Position numbers and translations under genes: made by a program. DNA of 64,000 nucleotides from Sitta carolinensis (lineage: Eukaryota; Chordata; Aves; Passeriformes; Sittidae). Shown piece after piece: positions 1-10,080 of this stretch; positions within the stretch are counted from its first letter, which is position 1; every line of letters begins with the position of its first letter. The notes below the pieces were generated by a model. It saw nothing but the letters and a program-made list of their open reading frames with translations, made no database searches and was not told the DNA's origin. The stretch lies in the NCBI GenBank assembly GCA_032173965.1, contig JAVUNC010000019.1:13632234-13696233 (forward strand), in the 5' to 3' direction.

Positions 1-1130
1 AACAATAGGAAAGGCCTTAATTTAAAGAGAGAAAAATGTGATTATATAACACATCCTGCAGTAATCAATTTTACCTCCAATATCTGCTTTTGTTTTCAAA
101 ATGCTAAATAAACAATACATAATGCATCCCTCATCAGCCAAAACCATGAGGGCTCTGTGCTCAAATAACAGGAAACATATTCAATTTTCCTAACAGAAGA
201 CAGTTCATTAAGCTGTGCCACATCAAATAAAACTTTAATTTCTCCAGCATCAGAGTCGCAATGAAAGCAATTGAGGAAGATGAGCCATATGGTACTTCTA
301 TCAGCAAACACATATTGCTCATTCCCCCAAAGTTTTCTAATTCTGCTCCCCAGACCTGTGTAATATAGATAATGTGCTCTGAGCGCAGCAACCATGAGCT
401 ATCTGGTGTACACTTCTAATACTGTATTTAATGGGAAATAATGAATCATAAAAGCCTGCAGAAGACGGCTTTTGCTAACCTAAATCTCAGCTGTAATTTC
501 ATTGTTCTGTGCCTAAGATGCTGTTTGCCCTTTTCAAACAGCAGCAGTTGAACATAATTATGCTGCTACAAACCTGGGCTGCAAAAAGAAAGCCTTCCTA
601 ATAGAACCAAGTTTTTATTAACTCTTGAAATCCTGGGCTTGGGGCAACAGCAATCAGAGAGCTGCCTGTCAGGTTTTAGGGTTCATTAAAGCACACGTAC
701 ACATATATCTTGATTTCCAGTGCGCAGCCCCACAAATTAAATTGATGATTCCCGCATCGGGCCAAAATTGCAACAGGAGAAGGCTGTGAAAAATTAGGAA
801 ATCTTCTTGACATCGGGAAATCTGACACTTTTCTGCTCTAACATCCGTAAGTGCCAAAGAAAGACGGGGATTTTTTCCTTTAAAGGTAAGTCTATTTTTC
901 TTCTTCTTGCCAGATATAAAAACTGTGGTTAGTGCCTGGAGTAAAGGGCCCTCTAAACTTTATAGTGTTTACCCTCCATTTATAAATCCATAATGATCTA
1001 TTTAATGATATCATAAGGTTAAAAGTTAAACAGCACTGTATTTTCTCTGCCTTTTTCTCCTCTGCCTTTTAGAAAGGCAGGTTTGCCCTGTCTCCGAGAG
1101 ACGATCGGTCGGGGTTGTTTTCCGAAGCCT
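1..1130. promoter_or_regulatory. Regulatory-looking noncoding block (possible conserved element)
   Basis: This is complex, low-repeat noncoding sequence without a convincing reading frame. Around 480-570 it holds an E-box CAGCTG (488-493), a SOX-like ATTGTT (501-506) and a homeodomain-type ATAATTA (about 554-560). The last lies inside a short dyad, GCAGCA (541-546) facing TGCTGC (561-566). A second AT-rich homeodomain-like patch, AAATTAAATTGATG, lies near 735-750. Such packing without stutter or transposon homology is typical of vertebrate developmental enhancers. That is inference from motif content; conservation was not tested. Confidence 0.35.
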
Positions 1131-1745
1131 ATAGGTAAAGAGGCATCCATACATTCACACAGGAGGATTCATAAAGGCAAGGACAAGAAGATAAAGGTAT
1201 TATTTTGACATGATGACCCCTGGAAAATGTCTTTGACGCATCCCAAGTAAGCCTCTTTCTTTCCTTCCTCCACCCTCTCCCCCTCCCCTCAAAATATGGG
1301 GCTAATTTAAAACATTTTTTAGATATGCTACTTATACATATTGAAAACATATTTTAGTGACTGTGTTTGTTTTGGCAATATATAGACCAAAAAAACCCCC
1401 AAAATTAAATTAAAAAGAGTGACTTTTAAAAGTTAGAGATTGCTTTTTAAAAGCTTATTAAAATCAGCATGTTAGATGTCTGTCTTTGAATTAGCTCCGA
1501 GGGTTGATTGCTTTCATTCAAGCAGCCTGTTTGGGTGCTGCTTGGTGAATGCTCAAGTCTGGATTTTTCCCCTCTTCTCCCCCTGGCCCTGAGCTGCTTC
1601 TTACTACATGTCAAGTTGGATTTTCCCTCCAAATTTGAAAGCAAAACTTGGATTTTTTTTCCTTTGAGAAGCAACAGCCACCCCCACCCTGCCTTCCACC
1701 TTGCAAAATATCACGACCAAAATCACCAGCAACCCGAGTCAGAGA
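1131..1745. other. Intergenic sequence, no gene seen
   Basis: This is ordinary intergenic DNA with pyrimidine-rich patches (about 1255-1290 and 1560-1590). Overlapping short frames on both strands between 1447 and 1904 have low-complexity composition and no recognisable domain. I see no splice context, promoter or repeat here. Confidence 0.6.
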
Positions 1746-2170
1746 GAGACCAACAGGTAATATATATACTAAAACACATACATTAAAAAATAGCTTTAAA
1801 AAAAGACACACCCCAAAATGCCCACTGTGACCAAACCGACACCCCCAAAAAACCCACCCCAAGCCACCAAAAAACTCCAAGCTATAACATTGTTCATAGC
1901 CCATGAATGCCTTAAAAACAAATGTTTAAACAGGTTTTCTTTTTTTTTTTGAAGCAGCAGAAAACCTCTGCATGCTCCAATGGGTTACAATAACAATGCT
2001 CTATTGCAATGTAAAACAAGCTGGAGGAGAAAAAGGTGCTTTTTGTTACCATTTTATCAAAGCTGTTCATCTTCTAGCTGCAGGCAGCATTTTGCTGGAA
2101 TTGCAGATATTTCTCTGTCCAGGCTCCTTTGTTTGTGCATCTCATTTGCATATATTTATCTCCAGCTGAG
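1746..2170 (+). repeat. Diverged direct duplication, copy 1
   Basis: This segment is collinear with 3053-3360 in the same orientation. Shared blocks in order are: GACCAACAGGTAATA (near 1748 and 3054), a GTTCAT...AAATGTT(T/C)AAA block (about 1892-1932 against 3129-3160), an identical 20-mer starting TATTGCAATG (2002-2021 against 3221-3240), ACCATTTT(-/C)ATCAAAGCTGTTCATC (2048-2071 against 3267-3291), and ATATTTAT.T.CAG near the end. Copy 1 has about 90 extra bases in its middle, including a T-run. It may be an old duplicated regulatory element or two copies of an uncharacterised dispersed repeat. Confidence 0.75.
2126..2151 (+). promoter_or_regulatory. SOX-like site plus perfect POU octamer
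   Basis: A CCTTTGTT SOX-type core (2126-2133) is followed by GTGCAT and then a perfect octamer ATTTGCAT (2144-2151). SOX and POU factors often bind together, although the spacing here is wider than the classic adjacent arrangement. The site lies in duplication copy 1; copy 2 has lost the octamer. Binding is inferred from the motif alone. Confidence 0.35.
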
Positions 2171-2640
2171 GGTGCTTTCAGCTCATTAAGGCCTCCCCTC
2201 ACATTATTTCATAAGCCAGCTGCTAGGAGGGATTTCACCTGTGGTGACTGAGAAAAGAGGGGTGAAAAAACCAAATTCTTCATTATAAAAAAAAAAAAAG
2301 AAAACAAAAAAACCAACAACCAAGGAAATCTTCTGACTCTCTTCCCCTATAAATGGGCACCATTTGTGTTAAACAGCCTCTTGTCATGATAGATGCCTCC
2401 TGGGGTCAGGGGGGAAAGTTGATTTGAAGGTCAGCAGTAAAACAACAGACAAACCAGACGCCAAACTGGTTCTTTAGCTGTTGGTGGGAGCAGTGGTACA
2501 ACCAGGTCTTGAACCTTTTTCAACCTCTAATAAAACAGGGGAAGAATCTGAAGTGGAGCAACCAGGCCCCAGAGGAAAAAAAAAAACCAACCCACAAATA
2601 ATATCAATATCGAGCAGACACGGGGAACAACGGGCCAGCT
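2171..2640. other. Intergenic sequence, no gene seen
   Basis: This stretch holds an A-rich tract (about 2287-2315) and otherwise unremarkable sequence. The open frame starting near 2481 ends without any domain-like pattern. I see no RNA gene or mobile element. Confidence 0.55.
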
Positions 2641-2800
2641 CTCAGCGTTACGGGCACTCTGCTATTGTTTCAAGAGCTGGGGAATTAATTCCACTTATTT
2701 ATTTAAGGCGTGTCAACTCGCTGCCTAAACCTGTTTCAGTGTCAAGATGAATAAAACTTTTATGGCTCATAAAATAGAGCCATTCATCTCCATGGTCTTT
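2641..2800. promoter_or_regulatory. Regulatory-looking block with paired TTTATG sites
   Basis: The block has a SOX-like CTATTGTTT (about 2662-2670), the 12-bp palindrome GGAATTAATTCC (2681-2692), and an inverted pair TTTTATG-GCT-CATAAAA (2758-2774). TTTATG is the core recognised by posterior Hox and CDX homeodomain proteins. A further outward pair, GATGAAT (about 2746-2752) and ATTCATC (about 2781-2787), surrounds it. These symmetries are read directly; enhancer function is inference. Confidence 0.4.
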
Positions 2801-3052
2801 GTGGTGCTTGGGTTGTTGGGGGTTTTTTTCCCCTCTCCTCCTGGTAGGCTGAGCTGGGCCAAAATCTCTGCGTCCCATCTTACCAATTCACTCACAGGAG
2901 AAAAGAAAATTTGGACAGGGCATTTCAAGCTAAACTGGGTTTGATTAGAAATTATAAATGTTAATTCATCACAGTCATGTGCAAACCCCCCATCTCCTCT
3001 ATTTCCCCAGCCTAAAACCTACAATGAATTTACATCATCTATATGGAGCTTT

Positions 3053-3360
3053 GGACCAACAGGTAATAAAATACAATAAAGCTTGCTTTTTATCAGGACA
3101 CACACACAAAAAATCCCATTAATTATGGTTCATGACTGCTCTAAACCAAATGTTCAAATAGTAGTTGGAAATGATGCATAAAATCTCAGCATGTTCTGAT
3201 AGGTTATAGAGTCAGTGGTTTATTGCAATGTAAAACAAGCCACAGGAAGAGAGGGTGGTTTTGTTTACCATTTTCATCAAAGCTGTTCATCATGTTGATA
3301 TACTTATGCTATATTGTGACCCTTACATACGTTGCATTTCATATATTTATTTTCCAGGTT
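3053..3360 (+). repeat. Diverged direct duplication, copy 2
   Basis: This is the second copy of the segment at 1746-2170, about 1.2-1.3 kb downstream and in the same orientation. It keeps the identical 20-mer at 3221-3240 and the ACCATTTTCATCAAAGC block. It lacks about 90 bases in its first half and about 5 bases where copy 1 has its POU octamer. It carries a short CA-rich patch near 3098-3110. The divergence implies an old event. Confidence 0.75.
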
Positions 3361-4256
3361 GTTGCCACTTTTGCTGCCTTTGCCTCTGAGAAGTTGAGTA
3401 AATGCTCTGGCCCTTTCAAATATTTTCTCATCTGTGCTGAATTTCTACCAACAAACCAGCTGATAGATACAGACCTAAGAAACATTTATTATCATTGAGT
3501 AAGGGTTTCTGGGTTATTTTTCTACTTAATCTGAGGCAATTAGTTCCTGAATAAACACAGACTAAGTAATCTACCTCCTGAAAAGGTAATCAGACTTGAA
3601 AAGTGCTGTTTAGTTCTTTAGTTCTTTCTAACAAAAGCACAAGATGATTAAAATGCTTTGGAGATTTGCTTTCATTTCTTCCCTTTTGCCCTGGAAAACA
3701 TTTTATAACATCCCAAAAACTTTTATTTTCTCCCCATGCCAAACCTGGGGCCTCTGTTGGTTGTTGCTGTCCTTTTCCCCCACCTTCCCTAAATCTTTAA
3801 TCCTTCTTCTCATTTTTCTTTGCCTCTAATCTAATCACTAATTCCTTGGCTGGGCCAAATAGTTAAAAATGTTAAGTGCTGCTCACAATTCCTGCTGCCT
3901 CCCCCACGTATCTGTCTCTGTTTATGGAACAGGCCCTGGTTTCCTCCTGCTCTTGTTCAGCTGTAGGTCTGTAGGTCAGGAGACTGTAAATACACACAGT
4001 GCTGCCCCAACCCATAAATCTGAGCAAAGGGCAGCCTTATATATTCAGATAAGGGATGTAAGGGGAAGGCAAGGGTTGGGGGGGGAGTGGGGCAGGAAGA
4101 AAAAAAAAATGCAAGAAGAGAACCAGAAGACTCTGGTGTGAAGTAGGTTCTTGGCCAGACCCCGAACCCAAGCTGTGTACCCTGCTACCTTACAGGATGT
4201 TCCAGCCAGAGATGAATCTAAAATGTTCACCCTTCTTCCCACCTCACCTTGTTTAT
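3361..4256. other. Intergenic sequence, no gene seen
   Basis: AT-rich intergenic DNA with short hydrophobic frames that arise from T-rich runs (for example near 3644-3829). A G-rich patch with an A-run lies at about 4075-4110. Nothing else is supportable. Confidence 0.55.
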
Positions 4257-4345
4257 ACATAAATCATTTTATAAAAATCATTTCATACCAAATGATTTCA
4301 TATAAGTCATTTTATATAAATCAAAAAGCATTTTATTACCTTTAG
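4257..4345. repeat. Degenerate ~15-bp minisatellite
   Basis: Four to five tandem units of 14-15 bp share the pattern (A/G)T(C/G)ATTT(T/C)ATA plus 3-4 A-rich bases. Examples are ATCATTTTATAAAA, ATCATTTCATACCAA, ATGATTTCATATAA and GTCATTTTATATAA. The last unit is broken. The units are diverged, so the array is old. The repeated TCATTT/TTTATA cores would give periodic homeodomain/TATA-like sites, but no function is shown. Confidence 0.6.
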
Positions 4346-6355
4346 GACAAAGAAATTAAACACAAGATTTCAATGGCTTTCTCTCCTCCAGATCTTTGTT
4401 GGTCTATTTCCCGTCCTCCCCCCCCATGCCCCCATTTTATTTCCTGCACCTCTAAAGCTTTCAAGGGAACAGTCCCCCTGTTATTGCTTCTCAGTTCCAA
4501 GGTCTTAGAATAAATAACATTGTTATTACTCACTTCACCAATTTCCAAGAAGAAATATTGCTGCAGCAAATGCAAGCAGCACTAATATTTGCAAAGTGAT
4601 AAATGGATTGTTACATACCTTCCCGTCTGTGTGGCCTCCAGCCATCCTCCAGCCAGCTACATCCCTCCTCGGGGTGGGAGGGAGCCTGCCTTTGAACTTA
4701 GCAGGGTCCAGACACTTAGTGCCTTGCACCAGAGCCTGCCCCAAGCCCCCTCCCTCGCTCTCTGATGGAGAGATAATTTTTAATGGGCCATGCCAGAGAT
4801 GGGACTGGGACTGGGGGAGAGCAGGAGCCACGTACCAGGACCAAGCAGCCAAGTGAAGATGCTTTTGGCACACAATTGGTGTGTGGTGGGTTTTGTTAGA
4901 CTTGGGTGCTGCAGGGAGAGGTGTCAGAGTCTTGGGATGTCCCCAGGAGACAACTGCTGCTCCACTGCCCTCCCCACAACACAGTGGCTCTGGTGTGGGT
5001 ACCACATCCCTGGTACCACAATGAGAGCCACCTGCTCTTCTCCAGCTTCCAGAGATGTGAAAAGTGGACAGAAAATACCTGCAGAGGAGAAAAATTATTT
5101 TTCAAGTTCCCCCCACTGTGGCCCCAAAATGTCTCCACTGCAGTGGATACTTGACATACCAGGGATACAGATGCTCAGTGGTGTGAAAACTGGAAAGACA
5201 TATTTCCAAACACCACCATCATCACTGCTCATTAAATTTCATTAATTCAGATGAAATTTTCAGCAAATTTTCTTAACCAAGGCTGAGGTTAGGGAGGTGC
5301 TAAGACAGGGAGTGGTCTCCTGGCCTCAACCATTTCAAACCTGGTTGTTCACCACATAATTTCTGAGCTTAAAAAAAGATGGCAATTGGAAAATTCACAT
5401 GGAATAATGAAAAACAAATATAATTTTTGATTTTTTTTTTTTAACAGCAGTTTATATCTAGCTCTGAGACACGATTTGGGCTCCTTGATTTTATTTTTAA
5501 AAAATCTCCAAATCAAATTATTCCTGGGCTGTAAGTCATGCTGAAAAAAAACTCCACTCTGAATTTGCAGTAATTAGAAACAAACCAGTACATTTTCCTT
5601 CAAACCTACAAAGAATAAGTTGCTGACATTTCTTAGATTGAGTCTGTTGCATTTTGATGTCGTGGCTCTCAGGATAGGGGCTGGGAGGGTTTGGTTGGGT
5701 GGCTTGAATTCCTTGGTGTGATAAAGACCCCCACATTGGGTTATTCAGGCACCAAAGGTGATGTAAAAGCTTGTTCTTCATGGGCAGAGAAAAACCAAGC
5801 TGCCTCAGAAGCATCATGCCCAGTCCACTACTGGTGGTGAGGCTTTGCCTCTGTGGCTGGGGCACCACCAGGAGGAGGGTGAGAGCACCTTCCTCATGTG
5901 CTTTCCTGGCCTTTTCTCCCTGCACAGCCCCTTCCCTTCTGAAGAGCTTGTCAGAAGCCTGAGGAGGCTCTGGATGGTGTGTCCAGGTCTCATGTGGAGG
6001 TTAAACACAGCAGTACCAGCACCTGTGTGGCGCCAGCTGGAGGTGTGAGGAGGTGAAGAGTGAGTGCAAAGGTTTCAGCACCCCGGGTGGAGGTGTTGGC
6101 AAGGTCTGGCAGTGCTAGCATGAGAATACTGTGCCCAAGGGGATGGGGAAGGTGGGTGGTGGAAAGAACTGAGCTATTTATTAGGCTGCTTTTTCCTAAG
6201 GGGTATCTTGATCCATAAAAGAATGAACAGAATTCAAGGGTTACAGGAAGAAAATTATCAGAAACTGTGAACAGAGGTATGAAAGGGTCAACCAGAAGAG
6301 AGGACAAAAATATACCTGACATGTTTTCTTTCCGACCAAGGTTTCATGATTTTCT

Positions 6356-6357
<2 letters not shown>
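4346..6357. other. Intergenic sequence, moderately GC-rich centre, no supported gene
   Basis: Two of the longer non-microsatellite open frames lie here and overlap antisense: 156 codons on minus (4535-5005) and 151 codons on plus (4790-5245). Neither shows a recognisable domain, biased codon pattern or splice framework, and the overlap is what GC-richer DNA gives by chance. The 5640-6160 part is G-rich on the plus strand, with GAGGTG-type patches. I see no transposon homology. Confidence 0.5.

Positions 6358-6387
<30 letters not shown>
6358..6387 (-). repeat. T30 homopolymer (possible poly(A) tail on minus strand)
   Basis: Thirty uninterrupted T bases. Read on the minus strand this is an A30 tract preceded by about 110 bases of AT-rich 3'UTR-like sequence (6388-6500). 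It could be the tail of a retroposed transcript, but there is no canonical AATAAA at the right distance and no clear target-site duplication. A slippage-grown homopolymer is equally possible. Confidence 0.5.
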
Positions 6388-6390
<3 letters not shown>

Positions 6391-6509
6391 ATGAGATATA
6401 TTGAAAAGAAAGTCACAGGTTCCAGATTACATACACATCATGCAAAATATACACAGTTCACTAGTAACAAAAGCCAGATAGTCTGTATTAGTTTTTAATA
6501 AAAGAATTA

Positions 6510-6595
6510 ATAGGATCATGGAATAAAAGAATCATTAAGGATGGAAAGGACCTCCAAGATCATTTAGTCCAACCTTTACACAAACCATCCATAAT
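6510..6595 (-). mobile_element. CR1 LINE 3'-end fragment
   Basis: The plus strand reads AATAGGATCATGG...AATCATTAAGGATGG followed by AAAGGACCTCCAAGATCA and TTTAGTCCAACC. This is the reverse complement of the avian CR1 3' terminus, so the element points left. Only the last 80-90 bases are present, as expected from 5' truncation during target-primed reverse transcription. No coding part remains. The family assignment rests on the well-known CR1 tail pattern. Confidence 0.85.
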
Positions 6596-6600
6596 ACTCT

Positions 6601-8290
6601 CTCATAAACATAAATGTGTGTATGTTTATGCAGCTGTAAATAGGCATGTGATTGTGTACATATATGTGGGCATGCCTATAATAAAAAACTCAGTGCGCAT
6701 CAAATGAAAAATAAAATGAGCTGCAAAATTATTTAAGGAAAAAAGTGATGAAAGTGAGTGAGATCTGGGGCAGCAGTATGGTGAGAAGCTATCCCACTGC
6801 TTGGAAACATCCAAAAACCTTCTGAAACATTTATCAGCACCTTTCCTAACTTTAGGAGAAGGGCTGGGAGTACCCCAAAGCCATTGTTCTTCAGGATATT
6901 CCTGTCAGGCAGGAAACCTTGTGAGAACAGCATTGCTTGTTCTCTGTTCTGCTTCCAGCCCCAGAAAGATAAGAAGAAATATCAAAATAATTGAATATAT
7001 ACAAGACATCCACATTTGTATAAACAACAAGCTTTGAAAAGGGAAAAAGAATCAGGTCTTAATTTTTTACGATTTCTTTTTCTGAAACTAAAAAAACAAG
7101 AAAAAGAAAAAGTCAGGCAGTTCTTATTTTATCCAGACCAGTTCATAAATCCCAAGTCATAAATCCACATGATATCCCAGGCTGCTGGATTTTGCATTTG
7201 GAGCTCTGAAAGACTGATAGCTGAAAGATTTATAAAATCCCAGGTAGCCAGAGTGCTCCCTATTGGCTCCACATCTGAGAGGTCCCTGCATCCTGCTTAG
7301 CCCAGAAAGCTGGATGTATGGGATATATTGTGTTCAAGAAGCAGCACACCCCCACCCTGCTATTTTCAGATGTGATGAAGGCTAAAAATTGGATCATGTG
7401 AGGTGGATGAGCCCTGTTTAGGGATTTTAGTACACAGACGTGGGGACAGCAATGAGCTGGGGTTGCCCAAAAACTGCTGCCACCTTCTGCAAAATTTCAC
7501 CATGGTTTGTGTCGTAGGTGTATGATTTACCTCGTGTGGTAGACCTGGCCATAAACAGCAGAATTGTTTCAGATGCTTTGAATAGATACCTTATTTTGTT
7601 TCTTGTGATATTGAATAGGAGTGACTGTCCAGTAAGAACAGGGGATCATCACTAGGCCAGAAGATGATGATACTTAGAGGTGAACATGATCAGCCTCTTA
7701 ACAAAAAAATGGTACCTGAGATGCCTCAGATAAAGAACAGGCTGCAAACAATTCAGTTGTCAAAGCAGCAAGCACACATTTCCCAGAGAGCACTGAAAGA
7801 TATGATGTGAAGTTTTTGTCATAAGTTCAGTGGATGTTATACATGTGGCTATGTGTATTGGGGTGAAGGTTCCCCAAAACAGACCCTCTGAAGACTTTGT
7901 GCTATTTGTCTGTATTCACAGGATGCTGAAAAAGTGCTTAAAGCCTTCCTTCCCTTACTTTCCTCTATCCTTCCTCAATGACCTTATTCGAACCTAATAC
8001 TTTTCTCCAGACTTGTAATGACAGACATTTTTAATATGCTTCTGTTGAATTAATAAAAAGATTTAAAAAAGCCCTCTTCTGCAGTTACAACATTTTGTTT
8101 TATAGCTGTAACTTACATCGTCGTTACAGAGAAATTAAATGATTTGCTTTATGTTTCATATATTGTTATTCATGAGTCTGAATATATTGAAGTCCATGAG
8201 GAAAATCCTCCTTTACCCTCCTGGAGAAGGAGGGTGGAATCAACCTGAACTCTTTGGAGTTCTATTAGAAGCACATCATCTGGATAAATT
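6601..8290. other. Intergenic sequence, nothing recognised
   Basis: AT-rich sequence with short A-rich tracts (about 7060-7110) and an inverted-looking AT patch near 8080-8180. No reading frame above chance, no transposon and no structured RNA is evident. Confidence 0.55.
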
Positions 8291-10080
8291 TAGATAATTT
8301 TTGTTGTTGTTGTTTGCCTGCTTCTATTCGTGGAAATTAAGCACTGCAGTGCTTTATGCTCCCTGTGTGTTGTGAGCACCTCTGGCTTTGATCAGCCACC
8401 TGAAATGAGCCCTTGGAGTGGCTTGGCTTGCACAGCATGGAGCTGCCTGCCTCCAGCATGCTCCTTCCTCATCCAAATCCCTGCCTTCACTAGAAACAGT
8501 ACTTGTTTAAGAGACCAAGCTAAAGCAGACACAAACAGACCAAAGCATTTATAGGAGGACTAAGTCAAACTCACATCTGGAGAGGTTTTTCTTAGTTATT
8601 CTTGAAATCCAAAGCTTTCCCAAGCCTGTTGGTGTCCCTCATGGGGTATCCTCCCCTTCCCAAGCTGAACATATTTCTTTCTAAACCTCAAAATCCTGTG
8701 GACTGTATTTATGCCATATTTCATTTCTTCCTGCTTCCTTACCCTTTATCTCTCTTTCAGATGGGTTTGAGACATCCTGAGCTCCCAGGTGTGAGTGCAG
8801 CACCATGGCCAGTGAAGGGGCCACCTCTCTATCCACCCAGGCTATGGGTGTACCATTGTTTAATCCAGCCTGGCTCTACAGGTCAGGTGGCCCTGTCCTG
8901 CTTCAGGAGAGTGAATTTGCTACGTTCTGCCTCTTTGGCATTTCTAGCACCTTTGACAATGGCATTTTGTGGTCCATAGCCACTGATTTTGGGAGCTTTG
9001 CTTCTTTGAATATGCCCAAGTCCCCTGATTTTATCATCTTGAAATGCTCAGATGGGCTTTTCTCATTGCTCATCAGGAAGATTGGGCTGAAATGAATCCC
9101 CTCATGGAGGAGAACTACCAGAGCAGGGTGAAGAGCAAACACTTGCTTGTGTCTATTGATCATCCCCTTCAGTCTGCATTATACTTTTAGTGCATTTGGA
9201 AGCAGGTTTCTTTCTCTTTCCAAACAGTGATTTGGGATGTAGACCCTGATCAAATATTATGTTTTGCAGTTTTTAATGTGTAAGTCATCTTGAAGTTTCC
9301 TTTTATTAAAGGCATCTACATAAGCTCTTTTCTTGTAATTCTTGTAACCATTTCACTAATTAAAAATGCTATACAAGGGCTAGTATTGAGCTATAGAAAT
9401 GAAAGGTCAATACAAGAACAACACTTCATTTGTAAATAATACAGCTCTGTAATCAATTATCTCATTTTCAGAGAAGACATATTAATCTACAAGAAAAGAA
9501 TGGAGATATTTAGAGGATTTACAGAGGGGATTTAAAAATGTTAAATGTTCTTTAGCATGTGCTAAATAAAGAGTTTGGCAAAGTGAAAATGTAGCACACA
9601 GCACTGACACTCCAGGAGAGTCTTTAGGTCAAGTGATTTGTACCTTCAAAATAGTTCTCCATAGCACTGTAAAGGCTTTCTGTCAGTAGCAGGGAGGTGA
9701 GTTAGTGTTATTAAGGATGTTAGTTGTAGCAGAGAAAATACTGCAAAAATTAGAAAAAAGGGTGATCTGCAAAGAAAAAGGTGCCTATTTTTAATGGATG
9801 AATCATACTTCTTTGCACTGCTATTTGCTTTCTGTCAGCACTGTGAAGTGAGCTTTATTACCCCTAATTTTCCATAAAACCAGGCTGCTGGATGGCAGGT
9901 TGGAGATGAGTCACACTTCTGGAAGGAGCTGTGTGGCCAAGTGCCCTCAATGCCCCAGGTGGGAAATGCTGCTCCAGGTAACGCAGCCTCCACTGGAGTC
10001 CATGTGGGACTGTTAGAGTGAGCTTTTAAAACTGTAACAGTGCCTGGCTCTTGGAGATCCTGTGCATGATTTTAAAATAT
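8291..10080. other. Intergenic sequence, nothing recognised
   Basis: A short TTG repeat lies at about 8301-8315. Frames of 125 and 96 codons near 8602-9095 overlap in different phases and show no conserved domain pattern. Sequence at 9240-9560 is AT-rich and complex and could include a regulatory element, but I have no specific motif support. Confidence 0.5.

Noticed and set aside
4535..5245. Overlapping antisense frames of 156 and 151 codons
   Set aside because: No domain, signal or splice framework; overlap and composition fit chance frames in GC-richer DNA.
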